From assembly GCF_022397955.1 (NCBI RefSeq), contig NZ_JAKEUQ010000002.1, forward strand, positions 124,728 through 188,727: a DNA stretch of 64,000 nt, given 5' to 3'. This document shows positions 1 to 8,778 of the stretch, piece by piece (positions within the stretch are counted from its first letter, which is position 1; each line of letters opens with the position of its first letter). The notes under the pieces were generated by a model. It was not told the DNA's origin and did not search any database. It saw nothing but the letters and a program-made list of their open reading frames with translations. Origin of the DNA: Vibrio sp. Isolate32 (GTDB lineage Bacteria; Pseudomonadota; Gammaproteobacteria; Enterobacterales; Vibrionaceae). A program made the translations under genes and the position numbers.

Positions 1-10
1 AGAGCATGTC

Positions 11-1072
11 GTGACTCCTTTCGCAACCGCCATATTAAAGTGGTATGACGCCTACGGGCGTAAAGAATTACCTTGGCAACAAAACAAAACCGCCTATACC
101 GTTTGGCTATCTGAAATTATGCTTCAGCAAACTCAAGTCGCCACGGTGATCCCATACTACCAACGCTTCTTAGAACGGTTTCCTACGGTTATCGACCTAG
201 CGAACGCCGAACAAGATGAGGTGCTCCACTTATGGACAGGGCTTGGTTATTACGCAAGAGCTCGCAATCTACATAAAGCAGCCAAGATCGTTGCTGAGCA
301 ATATGGTGGTGAATTTCCGCTTTCTATCGAGGAGATGAACGCGCTACCGGGCATCGGTCGCTCGACTGCTGCGGCTGTGCTGTCTTCGGTTCATAAGCTT
401 CCTCATGCGATTCTTGATGGCAATGTAAAACGAACGCTTGCGAGAAGCTTTGCCGTTGAAGGTTGGCCTGGGCAAAAGAAAGTCGAGAAGCAGCTCTGGG
501 AACATGCCGAAGCACATACTCCGAAGAAAGATGTCGATAAGTACAACCAAGCAATGATGGACATGGGTGCGATGGTTTGTACTCGTAGCAGGCCTAAATG
601 TACCCTTTGCCCGATTGAAAGCATGTGTGAGGCCAAGAAGCTAGATAGACAGCTCGACTTCCCAGGCAAAAAACCTAAAAAAGAAAAGCCAGTAAAAGAG
701 ACCTGGTTTGTGATTCTGTACCACGACAACCAAGTGTGGCTCGAACAGCGCCCTCAGTCTGGTATCTGGGGTGGATTGTTTTGTTTCCCTCAGAATGAAA
801 ACGCAGAGATCGAACATCAGTTAGATCTTCGTTCGGTCAAAGACACTGAAACCGATTCAATCAAGACCATGATTGCGTTTAGGCACACTTTCAGCCACTA
901 CCACTTAGATATCACGCCAGTATTGGTGAAATTAGATAAACAACCAGATTTGATAATGGAAGGGACTAAAGGTCTCTGGTATAACTTATCAAAACCAGAA
1001 GAAATTGGCCTAGCTGCTCCAGTAAAGCTGCTTATTGAGAGCCTACCCTTTGAACTGAACGACGACGTTTGA
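11..1072 (+). CDS. mutY: A/G-specific adenine DNA glycosylase MutY
   Basis: Base-excision repair glycosylase that removes adenine mispaired with 8-oxoguanine. The 353 residues carry the family parts in order: an N-terminal helix-hairpin-helix glycosylase domain with the catalytic Glu in EIMLQQTQV, the hairpin [13 protein letters not shown], the catalytic Asp in LDGNVKR, a [4Fe-4S] cluster motif C-X6-C-X2-C-X5-C near residues 196-212, and a C-terminal NUDIX-like domain ([14 protein letters not shown]) that reads 8-oxoG. Length is normal for the family. The start is a GTG at 11; an ATG at 6 runs straight into a stop. yggX follows 28 bp downstream, the usual mutY-yggX-mltC order of enterobacteria and vibrios. 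Confidence 0.97.
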   Translation: MTPFATAILKWYDAYGRKELPWQQNKTAYTVWLSEIMLQQTQVATVIPYYQRFLERFPTVIDLANAEQDEVLHLWTGLGYYARARNLHKAAKIVAEQYGGEFPLSIEEMNALPGIGRSTAAAVLSSVHKLPHAILDGNVKRTLARSFAVEGWPGQKKVEKQLWEHAEAHTPKKDVDKYNQAMMDMGAMVCTRSRPKCTLCPIESMCEAKKLDRQLDFPGKKPKKEKPVKETWFVILYHDNQVWLEQRPQSGIWGGLFCFPQNENAEIEHQLDLRSVKDTETDSIKTMIAFRHTFSHYHLDITPVLVKLDKQPDLIMEGTKGLWYNLSKPEEIGLAAPVKLLIESLPFELNDDV

Positions 1073-1100
1073 ATCAACGAACGCGATAAGAGGAACCACT

Positions 1101-1373
1101 ATGAGCCGCACTGTATTTTGTGCTCGCCTTCAAAAAGATGCTGAAGGCCTAGATTTTCAACTTTACCCAGGTGACTTAGGTAAGCGTATCTTTGACAACG
1201 TGTCTAAAGAAGCTTGGGGACAATGGCAAAGTAAGCAAACCATGCTTATCAATGAAAAGAAGCTAAACATGATGGATCCTGAGCATCGTAAACTTCTTGA
1301 AACTGAGATGGTTAACTTCCTTTTCGAAGGTAAAGATGTCGTAATTGATGGCTATACTCCACCAAGCGAATAA
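1101..1373 (+). CDS. yggX: Fe(2+)-trafficking / oxidative damage protection protein YggX
   Basis: Small 90-aa cytosolic protein of the YggX family, linked to protection of iron-sulfur clusters and to iron trafficking. The family signature is visible: an N-terminal [19 protein letters not shown] with the single conserved Cys, a central [11 protein letters not shown] segment, and a C-terminal LE.EM..FLFEGK. Length is typical. A good ribosome site (AGAGGAA) lies 7 nt before the ATG. It shares the mutY transcript (28-bp gap). This makes sense, since MutY is itself a [4Fe-4S] enzyme. A terminator hairpin follows directly. Confidence 0.95.
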   Translation: MSRTVFCARLQKDAEGLDFQLYPGDLGKRIFDNVSKEAWGQWQSKQTMLINEKKLNMMDPEHRKLLETEMVNFLFEGKDVVIDGYTPPSE

Positions 1374-1395
1374 GACATTTATTTAAGCAATTTTT

Positions 1396-1432
1396 AATGA
1401 CATCATGGTTAACGCTGTGATGTCATTTTTTT
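1396..1432 (+). terminator. Terminator between yggX and mltC
   Basis: Hairpin with 10-bp arms AATGACATCA / TGATGTCATT around a 12-nt loop, followed by a T run. It sits after yggX and just before the mltC ribosome site (TGAGGAAC), so it should attenuate read-through into mltC. Confidence 0.8.
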
Positions 1433-1442
1433 ATGAGGAACT

Positions 1443-2576
1443 ATGAAAAAGCTAAGTTACTTCCTAACAGCCATGTTATTAACGGGCTGCAGCCGTGAAT
1501 TTGTCGAAAGCATTTATGATGTGAATTACGAGCCGACCAACCGATTTGTAAGCAATTTGGCAGAGCTACCTGGTCAGTTTGAAAAAGACACCGGAGCACT
1601 AGATGCTTTGATTAATAGCTTTTCTGGCAATATCCAAAAACGCTGGGGCAGTAGTGAAATAAAAATGGCAGGTAAAAGTAACTATGTGAAATACATAGAT
1701 AATTACCTAAGCCGTTCAGAAGTAAACTTTAGCGAAGGCCTCATAACGGTAGAAACCGTCTCCTCTACTGAGCCTAAAAAACACCTCAAAAACGCGATCA
1801 TGACAACGCTTTTGACGCCTGATGATCCAGCGCATGTCGACCTATTCTCCTCCAAAAGCATCAAGTTAGAAGGCAAGCCTTTCCTCTACAATCAAGTTGT
1901 AGACCAAGAGAAAAAGCCTATTCAATGGACTTGGCGCGCTAACCAGTTCGCTGATTACCTGATCGCCAATAACCTAAAAACCAAAGAAGTCGACTTTAAA
2001 AAAGCCTATTACGTTGAGATCCCAATGGTGGCCGATCACGCCAGTCAGCGTAGTTATCAATACGCCGACATCGTTCGACGAGCATCTCAGCGTTACGACA
2101 TTCCTGAAGACTTGATCTACGCGATTATCAAAACAGAGAGTAGTTTCAACCCCTACGCGGTGAGCTGGGCGAATGCATACGGTCTTATGCAGGTGGTGCC
2201 TAAAACCGCTGGTCGAGATGTGTTTAAGCTAGTAAAGAACAAGCCTGGAGAGCCCAGTCCTGAGTATTTATTCAATCCAGAAAACAACATTGATGCTGGT
2301 ACCGCATACTTTTACATACTCAAAAATCGTTATTTGAAAGATGTAAAACACCCGACAACGCTCGAGTACAGTATGATTTCAGCATACAACGGCGGCACTG
2401 GTGGTGTCCTCAATACCTTCAGTAAGGACAGAAAACGAGCAGTGCGAGATTTAAACTCGCTGCAACCTAGCCAAGCGTACTGGGCTCTTACTAAGAAACA
2501 CCCAAACAAAGAGTCGCGCCGATACTTAGAAAAAGTAACAAAATTCAAGAAAGAGTTTAACCAAGGTAAAACGTAA
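1443..2576 (+). CDS. mltC: Membrane-bound lytic murein transglycosylase C (lipoprotein)
   Basis: Peptidoglycan lytic transglycosylase anchored to the outer membrane. The first 17 residues are a lipoprotein signal ending in the lipobox LLTGC, with Cys16 or so as the lipidated residue. An N-terminal MltC-specific domain fills about residues 20-200. The SLT domain follows, with the catalytic Glu in the IIKTESSFNPYAVS motif, then AYGLMQVVPKTAGRD and the NIDAGTAYFYIL helix near the C-terminus. At 377 aa it is close to the family length. It lies downstream of mutY-yggX, as in E. coli, behind a terminator-like hairpin. No strong terminator is visible after it before the tRNA promoter. Confidence 0.95.
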   Translation: MKKLSYFLTAMLLTGCSREFVESIYDVNYEPTNRFVSNLAELPGQFEKDTGALDALINSFSGNIQKRWGSSEIKMAGKSNYVKYIDNYLSRSEVNFSEGLITVETVSSTEPKKHLKNAIMTTLLTPDDPAHVDLFSSKSIKLEGKPFLYNQVVDQEKKPIQWTWRANQFADYLIANNLKTKEVDFKKAYYVEIPMVADHASQRSYQYADIVRRASQRYDIPEDLIYAIIKTESSFNPYAVSWANAYGLMQVVPKTAGRDVFKLVKNKPGEPSPEYLFNPENNIDAGTAYFYILKNRYLKDVKHPTTLEYSMISAYNGGTGGVLNTFSKDRKRAVRDLNSLQPSQAYWALTKKHPNKESRRYLEKVTKFKKEFNQGKT

Positions 2577-2639
2577 GCCTCACTTTTGAATAAAAAAACA
2601 ACTAACGAACGTTTTTTTTAATTATTTTCAAAAAAGGAG

Positions 2640-2668
2640 TTGACGGTTATGCAGAAAATCCGTTTAAT
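2640..2668 (+). promoter_or_regulatory. Sigma70 promoter of tRNA array 1
   Basis: TTGACG at 2640-2645, a 17-bp spacer, and TTTAAT at 2663-2668. A GC-rich discriminator (AGCGCTCCG) follows, as expected of a stringently controlled stable-RNA promoter. The second tRNA array starts from the same architecture (5677-5705). Confidence 0.85.
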
Positions 2669-2679
2669 AGCGCTCCGTT

Positions 2680-2755
2680 GCCCGGATAGCTCAGTCGGTA
2701 GAGCAGAGGATTGAAAATCCTCGTGTCGGTGGTTCGATTCCGCCTCCGGGCACCA
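2680..2755 (+). tRNA. tRNA-Phe (GAA)
   Basis: 76-nt cloverleaf with acceptor GCCCGGA/TCCGGGC, anticodon loop TTGAAAA (anticodon GAA), T-loop GGTTCGATTCC and encoded CCA. First gene of array 1, 11 nt after the promoter -10. Its acceptor and anticodon stems differ from the other two Phe genes of this array and match the Phe gene at 5716. Confidence 0.97.
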
Positions 2756-2830
2756 CAATTTGATTTGCTGGTGTCATTACTTCTTAACTGGGAGTAGTAA
2801 CACAGGCAAAAGCACAAAAGAATTTAGTGT

Positions 2831-2906
<76 letters not shown>

Positions 2907-2913
2907 TTCTTTT

Positions 2914-2989
2914 GCCTCGATAGCTCAGTCGGTAGAGCAGCGGATTGAAAATCCGCGTGTCGGTGGTTCGATTCCGCCTCGAGGCACCA
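2914..2989 (+). tRNA. tRNA-Phe (GAA)
   Basis: 76-nt cloverleaf with acceptor GCCTCGA/TCGAGGC, anticodon GAA and encoded CCA. It begins only 7 nt after the preceding tRNA-Thr. Acceptor and anticodon stems carry compensatory differences from the Phe gene at 2680. Confidence 0.97.
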
Positions 2990-3028
2990 TTATTTGGTAT
3001 TTAACTTGAATAAGTTAATACAAATAAT

Positions 3029-3104
3029 TCCCCCTTAGTTCAGTTGGTAGAACGGCGGACTGTTAATCCGTATGTCGCAGGTTCGAGTCCCGCAGGGGGA
3101 GCCA
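3029..3104 (+). tRNA. tRNA-Asn (GTT)
   Basis: 76-nt cloverleaf with acceptor TCCCCCT/AGGGGGA, anticodon loop CTGTTAA (anticodon GTT), T-arm GGTTCGAGTCC and encoded CCA. This copy has a C-G pair where the other three Asn genes have T-A, and a T-arm GCAGG/CCCGC unlike their GCAAG/CTTGC. Confidence 0.97.
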
Positions 3105-3171
3105 TTTTAAAGGGCTTCATTTAAATGAGGTTCTAATGAAGAATTTACTCTTCAAGCAAAGAATTTAGTGT

Positions 3172-3247
<76 letters not shown>

Positions 3248-3254
3248 TTCTTTT

Positions 3255-3330
3255 GCCTCGATAGCTCAGTCGGTAGAGCAGCGGATTGAAAATCCGCGTG
3301 TCGGTGGTTCGATTCCGCCTCGAGGCACCA
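3255..3330 (+). tRNA. tRNA-Phe (GAA)
   Basis: Identical to the tRNA-Phe at 2914 (acceptor GCCTCGA/TCGAGGC, anticodon GAA, CCA encoded). Second copy in the duplicated Thr-Phe segment. Confidence 0.97.
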
Positions 3331-3386
3331 TTATTTGGTACTTAACAAATAGTGGTCTTAATAGACCTGATGTTAAGACAAGTAAT

Positions 3387-3462
3387 TCCCCTTTAGTTCA
3401 GTTGGTAGAACGGCGGACTGTTAATCCGTATGTCGCAAGTTCAAGTCTTGCAAGGGGAGCCA
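3387..3462 (+). tRNA. tRNA-Asn (GTT)
   Basis: 76-nt cloverleaf with acceptor TCCCCTT/AAGGGGA, anticodon GTT, T-arm AAGTTCAAGTCTT and encoded CCA. Last gene of array 1, followed 8 nt later by a strong terminator. Confidence 0.97.
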
Positions 3463-3470
3463 CATCCAAG

Positions 3471-3502
3471 AAAGCCAAGTCGAAAGACTTGGCTTTTTTT
3501 TC
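3471..3502 (+). terminator. Terminator of tRNA array 1
   Basis: Stem AAGCCAAGT / ACTTGGCTT with a CGAAAG loop, followed by eight T. It ends the seven-tRNA transcript. Confidence 0.92.
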
Positions 3503-3854
3503 GTTTGAAAAAAAACAAACCCTCTTTGATATTCACTTCAGCTCAACACTAACTCGTAATCAGTTTTTATCAATTAAGTTATACCTTGCCAATACTCCAA
3601 TCACAGCAACTAACTCTAAGTTTTACAAAATATCTCGATTCAAACAGAACCAGATCCTCACAAAAGTCATTCCTCTTCCCCCATGAACCGTCACATCAAG
3701 ATTAAAGATAACTCCGCCGACAGTACTTTTTTTTCTTCGAAAATTTAATCTCTATCATGTTTTGATGTCTTTCTGATATCCGCCCTACACGACTTAGATT
3801 AAGATTCGATGAAACATACCTAATAATTATTATTGAATTGCTGCGCGGGGAAAT
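3503..3854. other. Gene-free stretch upstream of the chemoreceptor gene
   Basis: About 350 bp, AT-rich. An open frame across it overlaps tRNA-Asn and shows no protein-like composition. It should hold the promoter of the chemoreceptor gene, but I see no convincing consensus site. A purine-rich GGGGAAAT sits just before the ATG at 3855. Confidence 0.5.
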
Positions 3855-5480
3855 ATGAAACTAAAAACGCAAGCTTACTTACTATCGGGCATCATTTTAA
3901 TCGCCCTACTAGCGTTGACCGCTACAGGCTTATGGACCTTAAGAGTCGCTAGCAACATGGACAACAAAGCTCGCGTAACTGAGCTATTTAAGAGTGCATA
4001 CAGCATTCTTACAGAAGTTGAAAAGATGGCCATTGACGGTACGTTAGAGGAACAACAAGCAAAACAGTTAGCGACTCGCCTGCTGCGTAACAATATTTAT
4101 AAAGACAATGAATATGTATACGTAGCCGATGAGAATATGACGTTTGTCGCTACCCCATTAGATCCTCAATTACACGGAACCAGCTTTAATGACTTTAAAG
4201 ATGGTAACGGTAATAGCGTTGGTCAGTTAATCCAAAGAGTACTTGGCAACCGAACAGGTCAGATTGTTGAATACACCTGGACCCAAAAACTGCCTGATGG
4301 AACTATTGAAGAAAAACTTTCTATTGCAGAGAAAACACCACATTGGGGTTGGGTTGTCGGTACTGGTATCGGCTTCAATGAAGTCAACGCACGTTTCTGG
4401 TCTACCGCTCAATGGCAGCTATTCCTTTGTGTTGTTATTGCTGGTCTTATTCTATCGAGCCTAATTGTATCTATTAAACGCATGCTAGCACTGCTTGGCG
4501 GCGAACCTAAAGACGTTAGAGAAGCCGTAAAAGCGGTAGCAGAAGGACGCATTCAAACCTATTTCGAAACTCAAGCAACAGATGGCAGTATTTACCACGC
4601 CGTACAACAAATGAGTAAGTCATTGGCTGAACTGGTTTCAAACCTTGACGCTTCAATGTTGGCATTAAGGGGCGAACTGCAGCGCGTAGAAGATCGTGCT
4701 GGGTCAATTGCTCAACTGACAGAGACCCAACAACAATCAACAGAGATGATCGCGACAGCAATGACCGAGATGGCCTCTTCAGCCAATAACGTTGCTGATT
4801 CAGCTAGCGATACCGCGCGCAACACCGATGAGGCCGATAAACAGAGCCAGCATACCCAACAACTCATTCACAACACAGTAGACAACATTCAAGGCCTTGC
4901 AAGCCAACTAGGCACAGCAAGTGAAGCTGTCGCTAACCTAGATAACGATGTAAACAACATTGCGAAAGTATTGGATGTGATTGGTGATATTGCAGAACAG
5001 ACAAACCTATTAGCACTTAACGCAGCCATTGAAGCAGCTCGAGCTGGCGAACAAGGTCGTGGATTTGCGGTTGTAGCAGATGAGGTTCGTAACCTTGCAG
5101 GCCGAACACAATCAAGCACCAAAGAAATTCAGTTAATGATTAATAACCTTCAAGAAGGGTCTCATAACGCAATTCAAACTATGGAAGTTTGTGCCGCCAC
5201 CAGTGAAAGTACCGTAACAGAGTCTCAAAACGCCTCTGAAGCACTACAACAGATTGTTGTCGCATTAGAGTCTATTTCATCAATGAGTCATCAAATCGCA
5301 ACAGCGGCCGCTGAGCAGACTCAGGTGAGCGATGATATATCGAAGCGTATCAACATGATCGAAGAGAGCGGTAACCAACTGAGTAATGTCGTGACAGAAA
5401 GTCATAACAGCACCCAAACTCTCACCTCCCTTTCTAATGAATTAGAAGCTTGGGTTAATAGGTTTGAAGTAAAACACTAA
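3855..5480 (+). CDS. Methyl-accepting chemotaxis protein with a single Cache sensor
   Basis: Transmembrane chemoreceptor of 541 aa. TM1 is about residues 7-29. A periplasmic domain of about 150 residues has the sCache_2 look ([19 protein letters not shown], then [14 protein letters not shown]). TM2 is about residues 188-208, and a short HAMP-like linker ([20 protein letters not shown]) follows. A long coiled-coil signalling domain has the hairpin tip [25 protein letters not shown] at about 374-398 and then [18 protein letters not shown]. It would signal to CheA/CheW. The ligand cannot be told, though sCache_2 receptors often bind small organic acids. It is a monocistronic gene between two tRNA arrays with its own terminator. 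Confidence 0.93.
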   Translation: MKLKTQAYLLSGIILIALLALTATGLWTLRVASNMDNKARVTELFKSAYSILTEVEKMAIDGTLEEQQAKQLATRLLRNNIYKDNEYVYVADENMTFVATPLDPQLHGTSFNDFKDGNGNSVGQLIQRVLGNRTGQIVEYTWTQKLPDGTIEEKLSIAEKTPHWGWVVGTGIGFNEVNARFWSTAQWQLFLCVVIAGLILSSLIVSIKRMLALLGGEPKDVREAVKAVAEGRIQTYFETQATDGSIYHAVQQMSKSLAELVSNLDASMLALRGELQRVEDRAGSIAQLTETQQQSTEMIATAMTEMASSANNVADSASDTARNTDEADKQSQHTQQLIHNTVDNIQGLASQLGTASEAVANLDNDVNNIAKVLDVIGDIAEQTNLLALNAAIEAARAGEQGRGFAVVADEVRNLAGRTQSSTKEIQLMINNLQEGSHNAIQTMEVCAATSESTVTESQNASEALQQIVVALESISSMSHQIATAAAEQTQVSDDISKRINMIEESGNQLSNVVTESHNSTQTLTSLSNELEAWVNRFEVKH

Positions 5481-5502
5481 ACTCTCTAGAAAATAATTCA
5501 AT

Positions 5503-5533
5503 AAAAAAGCACGTTTTCATACGTGCTTTTTTT
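5503..5533 (+). terminator. Terminator of the chemoreceptor gene
   Basis: Stem AAAAAAGCACG / CGTGCTTTTTT with a TTTTCATA loop and trailing T run, 22 bp after the stop codon. The A/T symmetry makes it potentially bidirectional. Confidence 0.9.
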
Positions 5534-5676
5534 ATTTCGGTGCCCATTCAGTGTAGTTAACCGTAGTTTTACTATCTTTTAGGGCAAGCTAAACCTAGGT
5601 TTTTCACCCCAAATGAGCAAAAACACCCCACTAAGTATAGAAAAACATCAAACGATACTTTTTTTGCAATTTAATG

Positions 5677-5705
5677 TTGACCCAGAACGTGAAAACACGT
5701 TTAAT
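5677..5705 (+). promoter_or_regulatory. Sigma70 promoter of tRNA array 2
   Basis: TTGACC at 5677-5682, a 17-bp spacer, and TTTAAT at 5700-5705. The first tRNA begins 10 nt later. Same -10 and spacing as the array 1 promoter. Confidence 0.85.
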
Positions 5706-5715
5706 ACACCTCGTC

Positions 5716-5791
5716 GCCCGGATAGCTCAGTCGGTAGAGCAGAGGATTGAAAATCCTCGTGTCGGTGGTTCGATTCCGCCTCCGGGCACCA
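5716..5791 (+). tRNA. tRNA-Phe (GAA)
   Basis: 76 nt, acceptor GCCCGGA/TCCGGGC, anticodon GAA, CCA encoded. Same sequence as the first Phe gene of array 1. Confidence 0.97.
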
Positions 5792-5847
5792 CAATTTATT
5801 TGTTGGTGTCCAAGACAACAACAGTAAAGCACAAAGAAATATTATGC

Positions 5848-5923
<76 letters not shown>

Positions 5924-5947
5924 TTTCTTTAAAGCTTTAAGAATAAT

Positions 5948-6023
5948 TCCCCTTTAGTTCAGTTGGTAGAACGGCGGACTGTTAATCCGTATGTCGCAAG
6001 TTCAAGTCTTGCAAGGGGAGCCA
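5948..6023 (+). tRNA. tRNA-Asn (GTT)
   Basis: 76 nt, acceptor TCCCCTT/AAGGGGA, anticodon GTT, CCA encoded. Identical to the Asn gene at 3387. Confidence 0.97.
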
Positions 6024-6059
6024 AGTTAATCATCAAGCATAAGCTTTTTGATTCATGAT

Positions 6060-6135
<76 letters not shown>

Positions 6136-6164
6136 TTCTCTTGATTAGAGACTAAACCATCAAT

Positions 6165-6240
6165 TCCCCTTTAGTTCAGTTGGTAGAACGGCGGACTGTT
6201 AATCCGTATGTCGCAAGTTCAAGTCTTGCAAGGGGAGCCA
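6165..6240 (+). tRNA. tRNA-Asn (GTT)
   Basis: 76 nt, acceptor TCCCCTT/AAGGGGA, anticodon GTT, CCA encoded. Last gene of array 2, with a terminator 3 bp later. Confidence 0.97.
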
Positions 6241-6243
6241 ATT

Positions 6244-6274
6244 AAAAAAGCCGCATCATTGATGCGGCTTTTTT
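6244..6274 (+). terminator. Terminator of tRNA array 2
   Basis: Stem AAAAAAGCCGCATC / GATGCGGCTTTTTT with an ATT loop. Strong, and bidirectional in form. Confidence 0.93.
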
Positions 6275-6395
6275 GCATCTAAAGATCCTAGCTTCTTAAT
6301 ACAAGCACCCTCACCTTTCTACTACTATATTCAATTCAAAAAACCAACAGCTTTCATAGCCTTCAAAATCTACAAATGACCCATTCACGTAGGAA

Positions 6396-6791
6396 TCACT
6401 CTTTATCGAAACTATCCACGACAATAGCGCCCATAGAGGCTGGCATTGAAATAACAATCACCCTTTTGATCGATACAACGGGGTCACTCAATAAAGGTAA
6501 TTTATCCAGGCAAGTCAGCACCAAAGCAACGACCAATGCCGTCATAACATAAGCAATCACTATTCTGAAAATAAACACCGGCAACCGAGCAGCAACATCT
6601 TTTTGAAAGACACTCTCATACGTATAGAAGCCTAAGAATACCGCAGACAGCAAAAATAACAGCAATATATTAGCGCTAGGTAAGGTCTCTCCTAACTTCC
6701 AAGCCTCTTCAGAAAAAGAAATCGGCACAGCCAAAGCAAAAGATCCCACGAAGATCTGGCTCGCATCTTCAAAGTTAAAACTCAATTTCAT
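6396..6791 (-). CDS. Integral membrane protein, DUF2391-like
   Basis: 131-aa membrane protein with four likely TM segments: around FVGSFALAVPISF, ANILLLFLLSAVFLGFYTY, FIFRIVIAYVMTALVVALVLTCL and RVIVISMPASMGAIVV. The opening FNFEDASQIFVGSFALAVPI followed by SEEAW resembles the DUF2391 (TIGR02587-type) family of unknown function; I recognise this by pattern only. I chose the ATG at 6791 because a GGG lies 7 nt upstream. Another in-frame ATG at 6803 has no ribosome site. It stands alone, with no partner gene that hints at function. Confidence 0.6.
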   Translation of the reverse strand: MKLSFNFEDASQIFVGSFALAVPISFSEEAWKLGETLPSANILLLFLLSAVFLGFYTYESVFQKDVAARLPVFIFRIVIAYVMTALVVALVLTCLDKLPLLSDPVVSIKRVIVISMPASMGAIVVDSFDKE

Positions 6792-7071
6792 AGTTCGACC
6801 CATTAGGTTTAAGGCTTTATCTATTTCTTACAATAATCACAAAATTGTCCGCTGATGACTTAGGGGATTTTCTATTCTTGCCAAGCAAACAGTAACGACC
6901 CTTCTAATTTCATATGAGTCGCAATAACCAAAACATAGCTTAAACTAACCATCAAGAAACCAAACAACTCATTCATATCGAGTCAACCAACACATCAGAA
7001 TCGAAGAGAGACCAGTACACATCCTAATATACTAGCGCCTAGAACCAGATAATCTCAATCCGCGGGGTGAT

Positions 7072-7322
7072 AAGTATCACGGCACGAATATGAGAGGTGC
7101 AGTTAGAGAAGATAGACACGGCAAAGCTGTCAACGGTAAAACGTGTATCACAAAACAAAGGTAACACATTGACCATGGCTTTAACTTTCTCGGTTTCAAC
7201 CACAGACAGTACAAAGGGAAATTGCTCATAAAACCGAGTAAGCCCAATGTATTATTGTTCCTGCGTAATCTGCGTGAACTCATCAAGAAACACATAACCA
7301 TACCAGTGAACGATACAGTGGC
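7072..7322 (-). pseudogene. Unidentified decayed coding fragment next to the IS110 remnant
   Basis: One minus-strand frame reads like protein for about 80 codons, interrupted by a single stop. It contains VHWYGYVFLDEFTQ, then GLTRFYEQFPFVLSVVETEK, then VKAMVNVLPLFCDTRFTVDS. The composition (clustered aromatic and hydrophobic residues, no low complexity) suggests a former gene. It begins where the transposase homology stops, so it looks like a junction between an insertion sequence and older coding DNA. I do not recognise the family. Confidence 0.35.
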
Positions 7323-7522
7323 TCTTGAAATATTCTGCCCCAATGATGAGAAGTTGCACATGACTCCATTGCTAGAGCAGTTTGCTCTGGTAGTTGGCGG
7401 ACAGTATCGAGAAGCTTATCTCGCTTTACCTTTCTGTTTGATAAAATTTGTCCATTTGTACCCAGAACACACACTTGGAAGAGATTTTTCGCTATATCAA
7501 TACCGACAACTTTAATAGACAT
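7283..7522 (-). pseudogene. IS110-family transposase, N-terminal fragment only
   Basis: The N-terminus of an IS110-type (DEDD) transposase is clear: VVGIDIAKNLFQVCVLGTNG with the first catalytic Asp, then RDKLLDTVRQLP and ALAMESCATSHHWGRIFQ with the expected Glu region. Homology ends at about 7325. The remaining 250 or so residues of a normal IS110 transposase are missing, so the element is dead. Upstream (7523-7600) is the element's non-coding end, including a GGAGGTGCGTCCATCACA stretch typical of such ends in vibrios. It lies between the tRNA arrays and the biosynthetic cluster. Confidence 0.8.
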
Positions 7523-7679
7523 ACTTGTTACTCCTGCTCTTAATGGTTGTACTATTAGTTTGGTACAACGACGCTAGAAGGGAGGTGCGTCCATCACATC
7601 AAAGCCTATTCATACTAGGAAGCTTAACGTTAATACAAGCCGCAATATAAAACGGCTTGATGCTTCACGAATAATACCG

Positions 7680-7961
7680 TTACGACTCGTAACTACTTTT
7701 TGCGCTAGAAAACTCAGCTATAGTCGCATTTTTTCTCCGGTGAAGAGTCAGAATTTCGTTGAAAAACAAAATGTATAGGTAGGGCATCAGAACCGCAGAT
7801 ACAAGTACAAAACTAAATTTGTATCGCAAGGGCATTGTCTGCTTACGTCCTTGGTCGAAAATCGTCGACCCTGTAAAAACAAAAAATACGATAGTGTAGA
7901 TTGTCGCTAGGTAACCTAAAGTCAAATAGGTTAGTTTTACAAAAGTATAGATATGTTCCAT
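7680..7961 (-). CDS. Hypothetical small membrane protein
   Basis: 93-aa protein with two clear hydrophobic segments (about residues 9-30, VKLTYLTLGYLATIYTIVFF, and 50-68, FSFVLVSAVLMPYLYILFF) separated by a basic loop (GRKQTMPLRYK). Its tail is polar. A strong ribosome site (AAAGGAG) precedes the ATG at 7961, which supports real translation. I do not recognise the family. It lies between the IS110 remnant and the biosynthetic cluster on the same strand as the left operon, but about 90 bp and a hairpin separate it from the cluster, so a role there is not shown. Confidence 0.6.
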   Translation of the reverse strand: MEHIYTFVKLTYLTLGYLATIYTIVFFVFTGSTIFDQGRKQTMPLRYKFSFVLVSAVLMPYLYILFFNEILTLHRRKNATIAEFSSAKSSYES

Positions 7962-8000
7962 ATTAAATCTCCTTTAAAAATGACTTATTCACTGTAGTTC

Positions 8001-8038
8001 TTATCAGGCTTGGCTATTTGGGCTTAGCCGGCTGATAA
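8001..8038. repeat. Imperfect hairpin after the left arm of the cluster
   Basis: Long imperfect inverted repeat with outer arms TTATCAG / CTGATAA and inner arms GGCTA / TAGCC, just past the HAD phosphatase stop codon. It could end the left operon, although no T run follows on the minus strand. Confidence 0.4.
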
Positions 8039-8050
8039 CAAAATGTTGAC

Positions 8051-8725
8051 TCAGCTAAAATATCGTTCGCATATATCGACTACACTGCGAAAGTTCGCTG
8101 CCATCCAAGTTGGGCTAGCTTTATTAAGTTCCGTTTCAGAATGAATACCATAATTCACAGCAATGGCTTTGCATCCGAGATTATTCGCCATAAAAATGTC
8201 ATGTGTGGTATCCCCGACCATCAACGCTTGTTCTTTTGAGGCTTGGAAGTGAGCTAGAATCTTCTGACCAGATTCAGGTGCTGGCTTTTTCTCTTTAACT
8301 TCATCCGCGCAAACAACGACATCAAAAAAATCTACGATCCCCGCTGCTGCAAGTAACGCGTTTGCACTGCGTGAAAACTTATTAGTGGTAACAGCAAGCT
8401 TAAACTGATGATTTTTTAAATGACTTAACCCATCGAGCACACCAGGAAATAACAGCTGTTTTGCGGCAGGAAGTATTAACTCCTGAAACTGACGCTGATA
8501 TTCAGTTACGCACTCCGCCACAATCGGAGTGTGCTCCGGTTGATTGAGAAGGTGGGAAAACGCTTTTTCTAGCGGTAACCCTATCGTATCGCAGATATCC
8601 TTAGTCTCCTTTGCTGGCAATTGCTTAGATGCAAACGTAGCGTTAAATGCGGTAGCAATTGCTTGGGCAGTGTCGAACAATGTGCCATCTAGATCGAACA
8701 TAATGATCGGGGAGCTGTGTTTCAT
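8051..8725 (-). CDS. HAD-superfamily phosphatase, IndB / MinC N-terminal type
   Basis: 224-aa HAD hydrolase with all four motifs: I in IMFDLDGTLFDT (nucleophile Asp10 and acid/base Asp12), II in VTTNK, III Lys in EKKPAPESG, and IV in MVGDTTHDI. A helical cap lies between motifs I and II. On its own it would be called a phosphoglycolate-phosphatase-like enzyme. The neighbours (NRPS, PsuG homologue, UPRT, exporter) make it the counterpart of the HAD phosphatase of indigoidine clusters (IndB) and of the N-terminal phosphatase domain of MinC, which dephosphorylates the nucleotide form of the product. No second domain is fused to it. Ribosome site AAGGAAGGA. It is the last gene of the leftward operon. 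Confidence 0.85.
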   Translation of the reverse strand: MKHSSPIIMFDLDGTLFDTAQAIATAFNATFASKQLPAKETKDICDTIGLPLEKAFSHLLNQPEHTPIVAECVTEYQRQFQELILPAAKQLLFPGVLDGLSHLKNHQFKLAVTTNKFSRSANALLAAAGIVDFFDVVVCADEVKEKKPAPESGQKILAHFQASKEQALMVGDTTHDIFMANNLGCKAIAVNYGIHSETELNKASPTWMAANFRSVVDICERYFS

Positions 8726-8778
8726 TTATTATTCCTTCCTTAACTCAGGAGCCCCGAGTCCATCGGGGCTCTAGATGA

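Noticed and set aside
3402..3686. Open frame running out of tRNA-Asn at the end of array 1
   Set aside because: It starts inside the tRNA gene, crosses its terminator, and has no protein-like pattern.
3700..3725. Possible sigma28 (flagellar) promoter before the chemoreceptor gene
   Set aside because: TAAAG and GCCGACA are both present, but only about 8 nt lie between them; the consensus needs about 15.
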